64,000 nucleotides of DNA from Streptomyces dangxiongensis (lineage in GTDB: Bacteria > Actinomycetota > Actinomycetes > Streptomycetales > Streptomycetaceae), in NCBI RefSeq assembly GCF_003675325.1, contig NZ_CP033073.1:1984001-2048000 (forward strand), in the 5' to 3' direction. Made by a program: the position numbers and the translations under genes. Every line of letters starts with the position of its first letter. The stretch's first letter is position 1. Below the pieces are notes generated by a model. The model worked only from the letters and a program-made list of their open reading frames with translations. It had not been told where the DNA came from and did not search any database. This document shows positions 54,637-63,961 of this stretch, in pieces.

Positions 54637-56187
54637 GTGACGACCTCTCAGTTGCTCCAGGACGATCGGAAACCGGGCACGGCCCGCCGGGAGGGGCATC
54701 CCGGCATCGCGCTCACCGTCATCGCGGCCTGCCAACTCATGGTGGTGCTCGACGCGACGATTGTGAACATCGCACTCCCGCACATTCAAGACGCTCTCAA
54801 GTTCAGCACCACCGACCTCACTTGGGTGGTCAGCGCCTACACGCTCACCTTCGGCGGCCTGCTTCTGCTCGGTGCCCGGGCCGGTGACATCCTCGGCCGG
54901 CGCCGGGTGTTCATGGCCGGCATCCTGCTGTTCACCTTCGCCTCTCTGCTGGGCGGCCTGGCCCAGGAGCCCTGGCAGTTGCTGGCCGCGCGGGCCTTGC
55001 AGGGCGTGGGTGGCGCGATCGCGTCGCCCACGTCGCTCGCGCTGATCACGACGACCTTCCCCGAGGGGCCGGAACGCAACCGGGCCTTCGGCGTGTTCGC
55101 GGCCGTGTCCGCCGGCGGTGGTGCCATCGGCCTGCTCGCGGGCGGCATGCTCACCGACTGGCTCGACTGGCGGTGGGTGCTGTTCGTCAACGTGCCCATC
55201 GGCGTGCTGATCGCGTCGCTCGCGCCGCTGTACATCAACGAATCCCGGCGTCACCCGGGGCGCTTCGACCTCACCGGTGCGCTGACCTCCACGACGGGCA
55301 TGGCCACGCTGGTGTACGGGTTCATCCGTGCCGCGGAGGAGGGCTGGCGGGACGCTCTCACCCTCGGTTCGTTCGCCGCGTCCGCCGTCCTGCTGTTCGC
55401 CTTCGTCTTCATCGAGATGCGGGCGAAGGAGCCGATCACTCCGCTCAGGATGTTCACCGACCGGAACCGCTGGGGCACGTACGTGATCATGCTCAGCCTG
55501 GCCGCGGCGATGTTCGGCATGTTCTTCTACATCGTGCTGTTCGTGCAGAACGTGCTCGGCTACAGCGCCATCAAAGCCGGTGTCGCCTTCCTTCCCGTGA
55601 CCGTGGCGATCGCGATCGGCGCGGGCCTGTCCCAGCGCTTCCTGCCGGCCTTCGGTCCCAAGCCGTTCATGATGACCGGTTCGGCGTTCGTGGTGGTCGG
55701 ACTGACCTGGCAGACGCTCATCCGTCCCGACAGCAGCTACGTCGGCGGAGTGCTGGGCCCGCTGCTGGTGTTCGGCTTCGGCATGGGCCTGAACTTCGTG
55801 ACGGCCACCGTCACCGCCGTGTCCGGCGTCGCCCAGCACGAGGCGGGCGCGGCGTCCGGGCTGCTCAACGCCATGCAGCAGGTCGGCGGCTCGCTCGGCC
55901 TGTCCATTCTGACGACCGTCTTCGGTTCGGCCGGCAAGGACGAGGCGAAGAAGCAGCTGCCGAAGTTCCTCGCCGACGGCTCGCCGGAACAGAAAGCGCA
56001 GTTCGCCAAGACGCATCAGTTGCCCGCGCCCTGGGGACACGAGGTGCTCGCCCATGGCATCTCGACGGCCTTCGTCCCGGCCGCCGCGATGGCCGTCCTC
56101 GCCTTCCTCACCGCCTGGCTGGTGATCAGGGTCCGCAAGAGCGATCTCGACTCCCTCGCGGGCGTGGCGGGCCCGGGCATCGGCTGA
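54637..56187 (+). CDS. DHA2-family (14-helix) MFS drug exporter
   Basis: A 516-residue exporter of the EmrB/QacA type. Helix 1 has VIAACQLMVVLDATIVNIAL (motif D1, LDxTIVNIALP), helix 4 region has GARAGDILGRRRVFM, and motif C-like GGAIGLLAGGMLTDWLDWRW lies near residue 170. About 14 hydrophobic segments run to residue 500. GGGGGA precedes the GTG at 54637. It is controlled by the divergent TetR repressor through two palindromes. Confidence 0.93.
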   Translation: MTTSQLLQDDRKPGTARREGHPGIALTVIAACQLMVVLDATIVNIALPHIQDALKFSTTDLTWVVSAYTLTFGGLLLLGARAGDILGRRRVFMAGILLFTFASLLGGLAQEPWQLLAARALQGVGGAIASPTSLALITTTFPEGPERNRAFGVFAAVSAGGGAIGLLAGGMLTDWLDWRWVLFVNVPIGVLIASLAPLYINESRRHPGRFDLTGALTSTTGMATLVYGFIRAAEEGWRDALTLGSFAASAVLLFAFVFIEMRAKEPITPLRMFTDRNRWGTYVIMLSLAAAMFGMFFYIVLFVQNVLGYSAIKAGVAFLPVTVAIAIGAGLSQRFLPAFGPKPFMMTGSAFVVVGLTWQTLIRPDSSYVGGVLGPLLVFGFGMGLNFVTATVTAVSGVAQHEAGAASGLLNAMQQVGGSLGLSILTTVFGSAGKDEAKKQLPKFLADGSPEQKAQFAKTHQLPAPWGHEVLAHGISTAFVPAAAMAVLAFLTAWLVIRVRKSDLDSLAGVAGPGIG

Positions 56188-56530
56188 TCCGGGCCGCGCG
56201 GCACGGAGCCGCGGCCGACCGGACCGCCGCCCGGGCGCGGGCGGCGCGGACCACGGACCGGTCGGCCGCAGCAGGGGCGCCGGAGGCACCGGCACCAGGG
56301 ACACCAGCGCCCACGCCAGGAAGACCAGCGACGCAGCCGGCCCCGGCAGGACATACGCCATCTCGCGCCCCTCCCTCCCTCGTGTCGGTTCTCGCCGTCG
56401 CCGCTCCCTCCGCCCTCGCGTCGGGAGACGCGGTGCGCGGCGGATACGGGAAGAACGAGCGTCGATCACGGAGAGTTCCCGGCGGACACGGAGCGTTCTT
56501 GGGGCGGCCCGGGCCGACGTGGGGGGACTG
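56188..56530. other. 343-base region between convergent genes
   Basis: Non-coding. A GC-rich hairpin (56225-56232 with 56239-56246) probably ends the exporter transcript; the rest shows nothing I can name. Confidence 0.4.
56225..56246 (+). terminator. GC-rich hairpin, probable terminator of the MFS exporter
   Basis: CGCCGCCC (56225-56232) and GGGCGGCG (56239-56246) with a 6-base loop, 38 bases after the stop. Confidence 0.5.
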
Positions 56531-57436
56531 TCAGAGACCCGCGGACACCCACTCCGGCAGCGCCTCGGTCCGCTGCACCCACTCGGCCGGCGGCGCCCCG
56601 GCCTTGCCTGCGGCCAGCACGCCGCCCACGATCGCGCAGGTGGTGTCCATGTCCCCGCCCACCTGGGCGGTCGTCCAGAACGCCGTCTCGTAGTCACCGA
56701 GGGCCCGCGCGGCGGACCACAGGGCGAAGGGGACGGTGTCGTGCGCGGTCGTACGGCGTCCGCTGCCCAGCACGGCCGCGACGGTGGCCGGGTCGCCGTA
56801 GTCGAGCATGTCGCGAGCGCGGCGGAGGCCCTGGCCGACCGCGCTCTTCGGCACGAGCGCGATGACGCCGTCGAGGAGTGCCTCGCCGCTGGGCGGGCCG
56901 TCGGGCGAGCCGGCCAGGGCCGCTGCCGCGGCCACCGCCATGGCCCCGACCACGGCCTCCCGGTGCTGGTGCGTGGGGTAGGCCGAGATCTCCGCCTGGT
57001 GGGTCGCCTGCTCGGGATCATCCGCGTACCAGGCACCCAGGGGGGCGATCCGCATGGCCGCGCCGTTGCCCCAGGACCCCTGCCCGTTGAAGAGGCCGGC
57101 GGCCAGCTCCCGCCAGTCCCCGCCCTCCCGGACCAGACGCAGCAGGCGGTTGACCGCGGGACCGTAGCCCCGGTCGAAGTCGTGGTGCTCGGCGAAGGAG
57201 CGGGCGAGCGCGTCCTGGTCGATGCGCTGGTGTGCGGCGAGGACGGCCACCACGGAACAGGCCATCTCCGTGTCGTCCGTCCACTGCCAGGGGCCCGGGG
57301 GCAGTTCCCGGCGCTTCAGCAGGGGGTAGTTCACCGGAACGAAGAACTGGGAGCCCAGCGCGTCTCCGACGGCCAGTCCACGCAGGCTCGCCGAGGCGCG
57401 CTCGAAGCGCTCGAGGGAAGAGGAGTCAGCGGTCAT
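56531..57436 (-). CDS. ADP-ribosylglycohydrolase family protein
   Basis: A 301-residue DraG/ARH-type hydrolase. Metal-binding segments are WTDDTEMACSVV near residue 52 and GGDMDTTCAIVGG near 263; RGLAVGDALGSQF and GSWGNGAAMRIAPLG are family motifs. These enzymes remove ADP-ribose from arginine, serine or other groups using magnesium. It is followed after 12 bases on the other side by a histidine phosphatase gene transcribed in the same direction, so the two may be cotranscribed. Confidence 0.92.
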   Translation of the reverse strand: MTADSSSLERFERASASLRGLAVGDALGSQFFVPVNYPLLKRRELPPGPWQWTDDTEMACSVVAVLAAHQRIDQDALARSFAEHHDFDRGYGPAVNRLLRLVREGGDWRELAAGLFNGQGSWGNGAAMRIAPLGAWYADDPEQATHQAEISAYPTHQHREAVVGAMAVAAAAALAGSPDGPPSGEALLDGVIALVPKSAVGQGLRRARDMLDYGDPATVAAVLGSGRRTTAHDTVPFALWSAARALGDYETAFWTTAQVGGDMDTTCAIVGGVLAAGKAGAPPAEWVQRTEALPEWVSAGL

Positions 57437-57448
57437 CGCTCTGCCACT

Positions 57449-58108
57449 CTATCCGCTGACCCAGTACGGGACCGGCTCCCGCCAGCGTTCGAAGGACCGG
57501 TCGAGTGCGTACCTGCCGTCCTCCCCGAGAACGAGCATCCGCATCTCGGCGTTCCCCGGATTGGCCAGCGACTCGAATTCGGCGACCGTCCAGTGGAACC
57601 ACCGCATGCAGAACAGCCGCATCGCCAGTCCGTGGGTCACCAGGAGCACGTTCGGAGGATGGTCGGGGGCCTCGAAGCTGCGGAACAGGCTCTCCAGGAA
57701 GCCTCCGACCCGGTCGTACACGTCGGCGCCGGACTCTCCCTGCGGGAACCGGAAGAAGAAGTGGCCGTAGGCGTCGCGATAGGCCTTCTGGAGGCGCACG
57801 TCGTCGCGGTCCTGCCAGTTTCCCCAGTCCTGCTCCCGGAGCCTGGGCTCCTCCCGGACGCGTATGAGGTCGGAGTCGAGGTGGAAGGCGCGGAGCGTCT
57901 CGTGGGTACGGCGGTACGGGGAGACGTACACGCTCACGCGTTCCCTGCCGAAGAGCTGCCGGAGCCGCTCTCCGGTCTCCTCGGCCTGCCGCCGGCCGCG
58001 CTCGGTCAGCGCGAGGGCGTGGTCGGGTTCGCGTTCGTACACGGAGTCGTCGATGTTGCCGGTCGACTCGCCGTGCCGGACAAGGACGATGCGCCGTGGT
58101 CGTGCCAT
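57449..58108 (-). CDS. Histidine phosphatase (phosphoglycerate mutase-like) protein
   Basis: A 219-residue branch-1 histidine phosphatase. The catalytic RHG is in IVLVRHGESTGN (His12), with YRRTHETLRAF, the acid/base region LREQDWGNWQ and the second histidine in VLLVTHGLAM. The substrate is not predictable. It lies 12 bases upstream of the ADP-ribosylglycohydrolase gene, same strand. Confidence 0.92.
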   Translation of the reverse strand: MARPRRIVLVRHGESTGNIDDSVYEREPDHALALTERGRRQAEETGERLRQLFGRERVSVYVSPYRRTHETLRAFHLDSDLIRVREEPRLREQDWGNWQDRDDVRLQKAYRDAYGHFFFRFPQGESGADVYDRVGGFLESLFRSFEAPDHPPNVLLVTHGLAMRLFCMRWFHWTVAEFESLANPGNAEMRMLVLGEDGRYALDRSFERWREPVPYWVSG

Positions 58109-58260
58109 GCCGAAACCCTAGATCGAACGGCGGAAGGTCGAGCACTCGTACGGGCTCCATACGGCGTAGGTCACACGATTTCCGCGCCGCGCACCCTTCC
58201 GTGACCTCGACGCGGCGATCCCGCGCAGTGCATCCGATTCTCCAACCGACCGGCGTGGCC

Positions 58261-58866
58261 TCAGACCGTCCAAGACGGCTCCAGTTCCACGATGTCGCCG
58301 GAGAGCGCCGCGACGTCCGCCTCGGTCTGGGCGCGCAGGGCCAGGCGTTCGATGCGTTCGGTGCGGTACTTGCCGTGCTCGGCCGCCGATCGCCACATCG
58401 AGAGGATCAGGAACTCCTGTTCGGGTGCCTCGGCGAACATGCCGCGGATCATGCCGGGCGACCCGGCCATGGCCGGGTTCCAGACCTTCTCCTGCATGAG
58501 CGTGAAGTGCTCCACGCGCTCCTCGTGGATCCGGCACAGCGCCACCCGGACGAGATCGGCGTCGGTGAAGCGCGGCTCGAAGCCCGTCTTCACGTCGAAG
58601 CGGTACTCGAACAGCCTGACCTGGGCGTCCTTGAAAGTGCCGGACTGGGCGGCGGCCAGGCGGTCATGGGAACGGGCCATGAAGGAGTCGTAGAAGGCGC
58701 GGCTCTCCCAGAAGGCGAAGACGTGCGCCACCCCCGGCCGCTGCCGGCTCCAGCCCCCGCCCTGACCCCGGAAACCCGGCTCCCCCGGAAGCCCCGCCCA
58801 TTTCCGCTGCCCGCGCTCGAAACCGCGGCGGTCGACCACGGTGCAGCGAATCCACTTGACCAGCAC
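58261..58866 (-). CDS. DUF4937 (YdbC-like) protein
   Basis: A 201-residue protein starting at GTG 58866 (VLVKWIRCTVVDRRGFERGQ). The N-terminal half contains VAHVFAFWESRAFYDSFMAR and the C-terminal half FTLMQEKVWNPAMAGSPGMI followed by FLILSMWRSAAEHGKY; both look like antibiotic-biosynthesis-monooxygenase ferredoxin-like repeats. Function unknown; it may bind a small molecule or heme-like ligand. Confidence 0.8.
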   Translation of the reverse strand: MLVKWIRCTVVDRRGFERGQRKWAGLPGEPGFRGQGGGWSRQRPGVAHVFAFWESRAFYDSFMARSHDRLAAAQSGTFKDAQVRLFEYRFDVKTGFEPRFTDADLVRVALCRIHEERVEHFTLMQEKVWNPAMAGSPGMIRGMFAEAPEQEFLILSMWRSAAEHGKYRTERIERLALRAQTEADVAALSGDIVELEPSWTV

Positions 58867-59019
58867 CGCGCCATCGTAAGGCCACCGGGCGTGGCGCCGG
58901 TCACGCTCTGCTGGACAACGCCCGGGCGTGCGCCCCCACGCACGTGGCACGATGGACAAAAAGCGTCCGACTCAACGGAGTTGGGGGCGAGTGAGCCACA
59001 GGGGGGAAGGGGCAGCCTG

Positions 59020-59553
59020 GTGACCGGCTTCAGCAAGGGACTCCGCAAGGTCGAGATCGCGCTCAAGTGGGATCCCAGTCCGGCGGGACGGCCGCCGACC
59101 GATCTCGACATCATCGCCGCGACGTTCGTGTCGGCCGACGCTTACGGGACGCCGGCCTATCTGGTGCACTTCGACAGCCGTTCGCCCGACGGCACGATCT
59201 TCCTCAACCGCGACAGCACGGACGGCAGGGGCTTCGGCTGGGACGAGGTCATGATGCTCGAGCTGGAACGGCTCGACAGCCGGTACGCGCGCGTGGTGGT
59301 GGGTGTCGTCATCCAGCAGGGGCCCGGGTACAAGACGTTCGCCGACGTACTGAACCCGGCCGTGCGCGTCCGGGAGGGTTACACGGTCCTCGCCGAGGAC
59401 GACTTCGCATCGGTCCTCGGTGCGACGGCCGCGACGATCGCCGAGTTCGTGCGCGACGACTCCGGCGAGTGGACCCTGCGTCCCGGCGTGCACGGCTTCG
59501 ACGAGGACCCGGCGACCTTCACCCAGGTCATGGGCAGGGCACGCCGGCCCTGA
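59020..59553 (+). CDS. TerD-family protein
   Basis: A 177-residue TerD-domain protein (VEIALKWDPSPAGRPPTDLD, LDSRYARVVVGVVIQQG, YTVLAEDDFASVLGATAATI). TerD proteins bind calcium in tellurite/stress systems; Streptomyces has many paralogues. GGGGGGAAGGGG lies upstream of the GTG at 59020. It stands alone, is followed by a strong terminator, and is convergent with nrdJ. Confidence 0.92.
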   Translation: MTGFSKGLRKVEIALKWDPSPAGRPPTDLDIIAATFVSADAYGTPAYLVHFDSRSPDGTIFLNRDSTDGRGFGWDEVMMLELERLDSRYARVVVGVVIQQGPGYKTFADVLNPAVRVREGYTVLAEDDFASVLGATAATIAEFVRDDSGEWTLRPGVHGFDEDPATFTQVMGRARRP

Positions 59554-59561
59554 CGCCGTGG

Positions 59562-59601
59562 CAGGTAAGGGGCGTCGGCCAAGGCGGGCGCCCCTTACCT
59601 G
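59562..59601 (+). terminator. Hairpin terminator after the TerD gene
   Basis: A perfect 13-base-pair stem, CAGGTAAGGGGCG (59562-59574) with CGCCCCTTACCTG (59589-59601), 8 bases past the stop. Confidence 0.85.
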
Positions 59602-59694
59602 TGGCGGCCCCGACGCCGACCCGGGGGTGACCGGCGAGGGTGAGTCCCCCTCGGCAGCCACAGGGCTGTCCGGTCGCCGGGTGTGCGCGGAAAA

Positions 59695-59717
59695 GGCGCC
59701 GGCTTGTGGCCGGCGCC
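59695..59717 (-). terminator. Hairpin terminator after nrdJ
   Basis: GGCGCCGGC (59695-59703) pairs with GCCGGCGCC (59709-59717) around a 5-base loop, about 50 bases past the nrdJ stop; AAAA lies at its downstream end (TTTT on the transcript strand). Confidence 0.75.
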
Positions 59718-59766
59718 CCTTCCATTTCACCGGGGACTACTCGTCAGGCCCCCTTCCGGCTGCTGG

Positions 59767-62670
59767 TCAGCTGCAGCCGCTGGTCGAGCCGCAGCCCTCG
59801 CAGATGTAGCAGGAACCGGCCCGCTGCATCTTCGTACCGCAGGAGAAGCACAGCGGGGCGTCGGCCTGGATGCCTAGCTGCATCTCGACCAGCTCGGCGC
59901 TGGTGTGGGCCTGCTTCGGGGCGGCCTCGGCAGCCTCGGTCCCGGCCTTCGGCGTGGCGACCGCCTTCAGCTCCTGGGCGCGGGGCGCCGACTGGGCCAG
60001 ACCTTCGACGTCGACCTCGTCGTCGTCGAGGGACTGCTCGTACGAACCGGTCTCCAGGTGGCGCTGGCGCTCCTCGGCGGAGTGGATGCCGAGCGCGGAG
60101 CGCGTCTCGAAGGGCAGGAAGTCCAGTGCCAGGCGGCGGAAGATGTAGTCGACGATCGACTGCGCCATCCGCACGTCGGGGTCGTCCGTCATGCCGGCCG
60201 GCTCGAAGCGCATGTTGGTGAACTTCGAGACGTACGTCTCCAGCGGCACGCCGTACTGGAGACCGACGGAGACGGCGATGGAGAAGGCGTCCATCATGCC
60301 CGCGAGGGTGGAGCCCTGCTTGGACATCTTCAGGAAGACCTCGCCGAGACCGTCGTCCGGGTAGGAGTTGGCCGTCATGTAGCCCTCGGCGCCACCGACC
60401 GTGAAGGAGGTGGTGATCCCCGGGCGGCCCTTGGGGAGGCGCTTGCGGACCGGGCGGTACTCGATGACCTTCTCGACCGTCTCGCGGATGGCCGTCTCGG
60501 TCTTCTCCGTGACCTCGGCCTTCTCCTTCTCCTTGGTCTTCGCGGAGAGGGGCTGGCCGACCTTGCAGTTGTCGCGGTAGATCGCGAGTGCCTTGACGCC
60601 CAGCTTCCAGGCCTCGAAGTAGATCTCCTCGACCTCTTCGACGGTCGCCGTCTCCGGCATGTTGACCGTCTTGGAGATGGCTCCGGAGATCCACGGCTGG
60701 ATCGCGGCCATCATGCGGACGTGGCCCATCGGGGAGATGGCGCGCTCGCCCATGGCGCAGTCGAACACCTCGTAGTGCTCGTGCGCGAGGCCGGGGGCGT
60801 CGATCACGTTGCCGTGCTCGGCGATGTGGGCGACGATCGCCTCGATCTGCTCCTCCTGGTAACCCAGGCGGCGCAGGGCCTGCGGAACGGTGCCGTTGAC
60901 GATCTGCATCGAGCCGGCGCCGACGAGCTTCTTGAACTTGACCAGGGCGAGGTCGGGCTCGACGCCGGTGGTGTCGCAGGACATCGCGAGACCGATGGTG
61001 CCGGTCGGGGCGAGGACGGACGCCTGGGAGTTGCGGAAACCGTTCCTCTCGCCGAGGCGGACCACGTCCTGCCAAGCCTCCGTGGCGGCGGCCCACACCG
61101 GGGTGTCCAGGTCGTCCATGCGGACGGCCGTGCCGTTGGCGTCGGAGTGCTGCTTCATGACGCGGTTGTGGGCGTCGGCGTTGCGGGCGTAGCCGTCGTA
61201 GGTGCCGACGACCGCGGCCAGCTCGGCGGAGCGGCGGTAGGCCGTACCCGTCATCAGGGAGGTGATGCCGCCGGCCAGGGAGCGGCCGCCGTCCGAGTCG
61301 TAGGCGTGGCCGGTGGCCATCAGCAGGGCGCCGAGGTTGGCGTAGCCGATGCCGAGCTGGCGGAACGCCCGCGTGTTCTCGCCGATCTTCTGGGTCGGGA
61401 AGTCCGCGAAGCAGATGGAGATGTCCATCGCGGTGATGACCAGCTCGACGACCTTCTGGAAGCGCTCGGTCTCGAAGGACTGGTGGCCCTTGCCGTCGTC
61501 CTTGAGGAACTTCATCAGGTTCAGCGAGGCGAGGTTGCAGGACGTGTTGTCCAGGTGCATGTACTCGCTGCACGGGTTCGACGCGGTGATCCGGCCGGAC
61601 TCGGGGCAGGTGTGCCAGTTGTTGATCGTGTCGTCGTACTGGATGCCCGGGTCGGCGCAGGCCCAGGCCGCCTCGGCCATCCGGCGGAAGAGGGACTTGG
61701 CGTCGACCTCCTCGATGACCTCACCGGTCATACGGGCGCGCAGGCCGAACTTGCCGCCCTTCTCGACCGCCGTCATGAACTCGTCGTTGACACGGACCGA
61801 GTTGTTGGCGTTCTGGTACTGGACGGACGTGATGTCGTCGCCGCCCAGGTCCATGTCGAAGCCCGCGTCGCGCAGGGCGCGGATCTTCTCCTCCTCCTTG
61901 ACCTTGGTCTCGATGAAGTCCTCGATGTCGGGGTGGTCGACGTCGAGCACGACCATCTTGGCGGCGCGCCGGGTGGCACCACCGGACTTGATGGTGCCGG
62001 CGGAGGCGTCGGCGCCGCGCATGAAGGAGACCGGGCCGGAGGCGTTGCCGCCGGAGGAGAGCAGCTCCTTGGAGGAGCGGATGCGGGAGAGGTTCAGGCC
62101 GGCGCCGGAGCCGCCCTTGAAGATCATGCCCTCTTCCTTGTACCAGTCGAGGATCGACTCCATGGAGTCGTCGACGGACAGGATGAAGCAGGCGGAGACC
62201 TGCTGGGGCTGCGGGGTCCCGACGTTGAACCAGACGGGGCTGTTGAAGCTGAAGATCTGGTGCAGGAGGGCGTAGGCCAGCTCGTGCTCGAAGATCTCGG
62301 CGTCGGCGGGCGAGGCGAAGTACTTGTAGTCCTCACCGGCCTTCCGGTACGTCTTCACGATGCGGTCGATCAGCTGCCTGAGGCTGACCTCGCGCTGCGG
62401 GGCGCCCACGGCACCCCGGAAGTACTTGCTGGTGACGATGTTGACCGCGTTCACCGACCAGAAGTCGGGGAACTCGACGCCACGCTGCTCGAAGTTGACC
62501 GAGCCGTCGCGCCAGTTGGTCATGACGACGTCACGGCGCTCCCAGCTCACCTCGTCGTACGGGTGCACGCCGGGGGTGGTGTGGATGCGCTCGATGTGCA
62601 GCCCCTTGTTCCCCGCCTTGCCGCCCTTGGCTCGGGAACCTCGTGCCGGACCGCTCGCCGTCTCTGTCAT
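59767..62670 (-). CDS. nrdJ: Class II, adenosylcobalamin-dependent ribonucleotide reductase
   Basis: A 967-residue class II reductase making deoxynucleotides without oxygen. Active-site segments include VSACFILSVDDSMESILDWY, GGSGAGLNLSRIRSS, NPCSEYMHLDNTSCNLASLN and SVLAPTGTIGLAMSCDTTGV. The C-terminal tail has the cysteine cluster CFSCGTKMQ...CYICEGCGSTSGCS, the redox/metal tail of the NrdJ family. GGGAGG precedes the ATG at 62670. It lies 167 bases after nrdR, transcribed in the same direction from a promoter with two NrdR boxes. Confidence 0.97.
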   Translation of the reverse strand: MTETASGPARGSRAKGGKAGNKGLHIERIHTTPGVHPYDEVSWERRDVVMTNWRDGSVNFEQRGVEFPDFWSVNAVNIVTSKYFRGAVGAPQREVSLRQLIDRIVKTYRKAGEDYKYFASPADAEIFEHELAYALLHQIFSFNSPVWFNVGTPQPQQVSACFILSVDDSMESILDWYKEEGMIFKGGSGAGLNLSRIRSSKELLSSGGNASGPVSFMRGADASAGTIKSGGATRRAAKMVVLDVDHPDIEDFIETKVKEEEKIRALRDAGFDMDLGGDDITSVQYQNANNSVRVNDEFMTAVEKGGKFGLRARMTGEVIEEVDAKSLFRRMAEAAWACADPGIQYDDTINNWHTCPESGRITASNPCSEYMHLDNTSCNLASLNLMKFLKDDGKGHQSFETERFQKVVELVITAMDISICFADFPTQKIGENTRAFRQLGIGYANLGALLMATGHAYDSDGGRSLAGGITSLMTGTAYRRSAELAAVVGTYDGYARNADAHNRVMKQHSDANGTAVRMDDLDTPVWAAATEAWQDVVRLGERNGFRNSQASVLAPTGTIGLAMSCDTTGVEPDLALVKFKKLVGAGSMQIVNGTVPQALRRLGYQEEQIEAIVAHIAEHGNVIDAPGLAHEHYEVFDCAMGERAISPMGHVRMMAAIQPWISGAISKTVNMPETATVEEVEEIYFEAWKLGVKALAIYRDNCKVGQPLSAKTKEKEKAEVTEKTETAIRETVEKVIEYRPVRKRLPKGRPGITTSFTVGGAEGYMTANSYPDDGLGEVFLKMSKQGSTLAGMMDAFSIAVSVGLQYGVPLETYVSKFTNMRFEPAGMTDDPDVRMAQSIVDYIFRRLALDFLPFETRSALGIHSAEERQRHLETGSYEQSLDDDEVDVEGLAQSAPRAQELKAVATPKAGTEAAEAAPKQAHTSAELVEMQLGIQADAPLCFSCGTKMQRAGSCYICEGCGSTSGCS

Positions 62671-62742
62671 GCCGCCTCCCTGGTACGGGCAAAACGCCCT
62701 GAAGTGCCGCGTATGTTCCCGTGGCACGGTGTTCTGTCGTGT

Positions 62743-62774
62743 GTTGCGGGCACCCTCAGCTAGCCACCCGCAAC
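62743..62774. other. Inverted repeat between nrdR and nrdJ
   Basis: GTTGCGGG (62743-62750) and CCCGCAAC (62767-62774), 16-base loop. It could attenuate read-through into nrdJ or stabilise the mRNA. Confidence 0.4.
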
Positions 62775-62837
62775 AGGCCTTGTGTCGGCCGCCTCCCGGC
62801 CGGAACCCGGGTCTCCTCCCGGTTCCCGGCCCGCCGG

Positions 62838-63389
62838 TCAGTCGGCGGCGTGGGCGGGCGCCGGAACCTGGGTGGTCCCGCCGGGCCCGCAGTCTGCTTC
62901 CTGGTCCACCGCTCCCGCGTCCGCGTCGTCCGCGGCGGGGCCTCGCGTGACGTCCCTCAGCTCAGCGATCGCGGCCTCGAAGTCGTCGAGCGAGTCGAAC
63001 GCCCGGTAGACGGAGGCGAACCGCAGATAAGCGACGAGGTCGAGTTCCTGCAAGGGGCCGAGTATGGCCAGGCCCACGTCGTGGGTGGTCAGCTCGGCGC
63101 TCCCGGTGGCGCGCACCGCCTCCTCGACCCGCTGGCCGAGCTGGGCGAGTGCGTCCTCGGTGACAGGCCGTCCCTGGCATGCCTTGCGCACGCCGTTGAT
63201 GACCTTGGCACGGCTGAACGGCTCGGTGACTCCGGACCGCTTGACCACCATGAGCGAGCACGTCTCCACGGTCGTGAAACGACGGGAGCAGTCGGGGCAC
63301 TGGCGGCGCCTGCGGATCGACGTGCCGTCGTCGGTCGTACGGCTGTCGACCACACGGCTGTCGGGATGCCTGCAGAAGGGACAGTGCAT
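62838..63389 (-). CDS. nrdR: NrdR, ribonucleotide reductase transcriptional repressor
   Basis: A 183-residue repressor. The zinc ribbon is MHCPFC...CPDCSRRF (Cys3, Cys6, Cys31, Cys34) with DSR and RRRR contacts; the ATP-cone domain (about 46-136; [37 protein letters not shown]) senses ATP/dATP. The tail after 150 is acidic. ATG 63389 has AGGAGGG upstream. NrdR boxes lie in the promoter, so it represses its own operon with nrdJ and, in Streptomyces, also nrdAB. Confidence 0.96.
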   Translation of the reverse strand: MHCPFCRHPDSRVVDSRTTDDGTSIRRRRQCPDCSRRFTTVETCSLMVVKRSGVTEPFSRAKVINGVRKACQGRPVTEDALAQLGQRVEEAVRATGSAELTTHDVGLAILGPLQELDLVAYLRFASVYRAFDSLDDFEAAIAELRDVTRGPAADDADAGAVDQEADCGPGGTTQVPAPAHAAD

Positions 63390-63496
63390 GATCTCCAACC
63401 CTCCTCACAGCAGTCTCATTGACCTCACCGGACCCGCAGGCCCCACGAAGCAGCCTTAAGCATAGGCGATCGCCAAGCTGTCTCCGACCCGGGGGA

Positions 63497-63510
63497 CCAC
63501 AACTTATGGG
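63497..63510. promoter_or_regulatory. NrdR box 1
   Basis: CCACAACTTATGGG, a partly palindromic NrdR-type box. Its start is 31 bases (three helical turns) from the second box. Confidence 0.75.
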
Positions 63511-63527
63511 CTGCTGTAGCCATCCAA

Positions 63528-63541
63528 CCACTAGATGTGGG
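63528..63541. promoter_or_regulatory. NrdR box 2
   Basis: CCACTAGATGTGGG, a better palindrome (CCAC-TAGAT-GTGG). With box 1 it forms the tandem arrangement needed for NrdR binding. Confidence 0.85.
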
Positions 63542-63886
63542 GATTGACTCATACATACAGGCGAAGACGCGTGTCGCGACCGGACGGCAGATCCCGGGCA
63601 GCCGCGGAGGCCGGCCGGACACGCGCCCGCGTACCCCCGCCGTCGTGACGCATACGGGGATAGCGTGGACGCCGCGCGGAGGAGGCGTGGCACTCCGACG
63701 GCACTCCGACACGGAAGGACCCCGGATCCCGGACTGCGGGGTTCCGGATGACAGACTGGGGACGCGGCCCACAAGGTCGGCGACCCCGGCGGTGAAGAGT
63801 ACAGCAATGGGCGCTTTTGTCCGCGAGTGTCGGCTGAGCCATACACCCACACACGCGATCGCGTCGCGCGAAACGCACTTTTTCAC

Positions 63887-63902
63887 TCGAACGTGTGTTT
63901 GG
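63887..63902. promoter_or_regulatory. LexA (SOS) box of lexA
   Basis: TCGAACGTGTGTTTGG matches the actinobacterial SOS box TCGAAC-N4-GTTCGA except for the last bases of the right arm. It lies 60 bases before the lexA GTG. Confidence 0.8.
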
Positions 63903-63961
63903 CGCAACCTTTCGAAAGCAACTACCGTTGTGCAGCAGGGAGACCATCGAGAGGGGCCGCC

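Larger units (their letters stand above)
63390..63961. other. 572-base divergent promoter region of nrdRJ and lexA
   Basis: Contains two NrdR boxes near the nrdR side and a LexA box near the lexA side (listed separately). The remaining 250 bases in the middle have no coding signal. Confidence 0.6.

Noticed and set aside
59905..62763. 952-codon open frame on the + strand opposite nrdJ
   Set aside because: It is an antisense shadow of nrdJ: composition is arginine/glycine/alanine/valine-rich without any domain, and nrdJ itself is unmistakable.
62671..62837. Cobalamin riboswitch expected before the B12-dependent reductase gene
   Set aside because: No B12-box-like conserved sequence in the 167-base spacer or upstream of nrdR; control by NrdR boxes explains regulation. 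In Streptomyces the B12 riboswitch precedes nrdAB instead.
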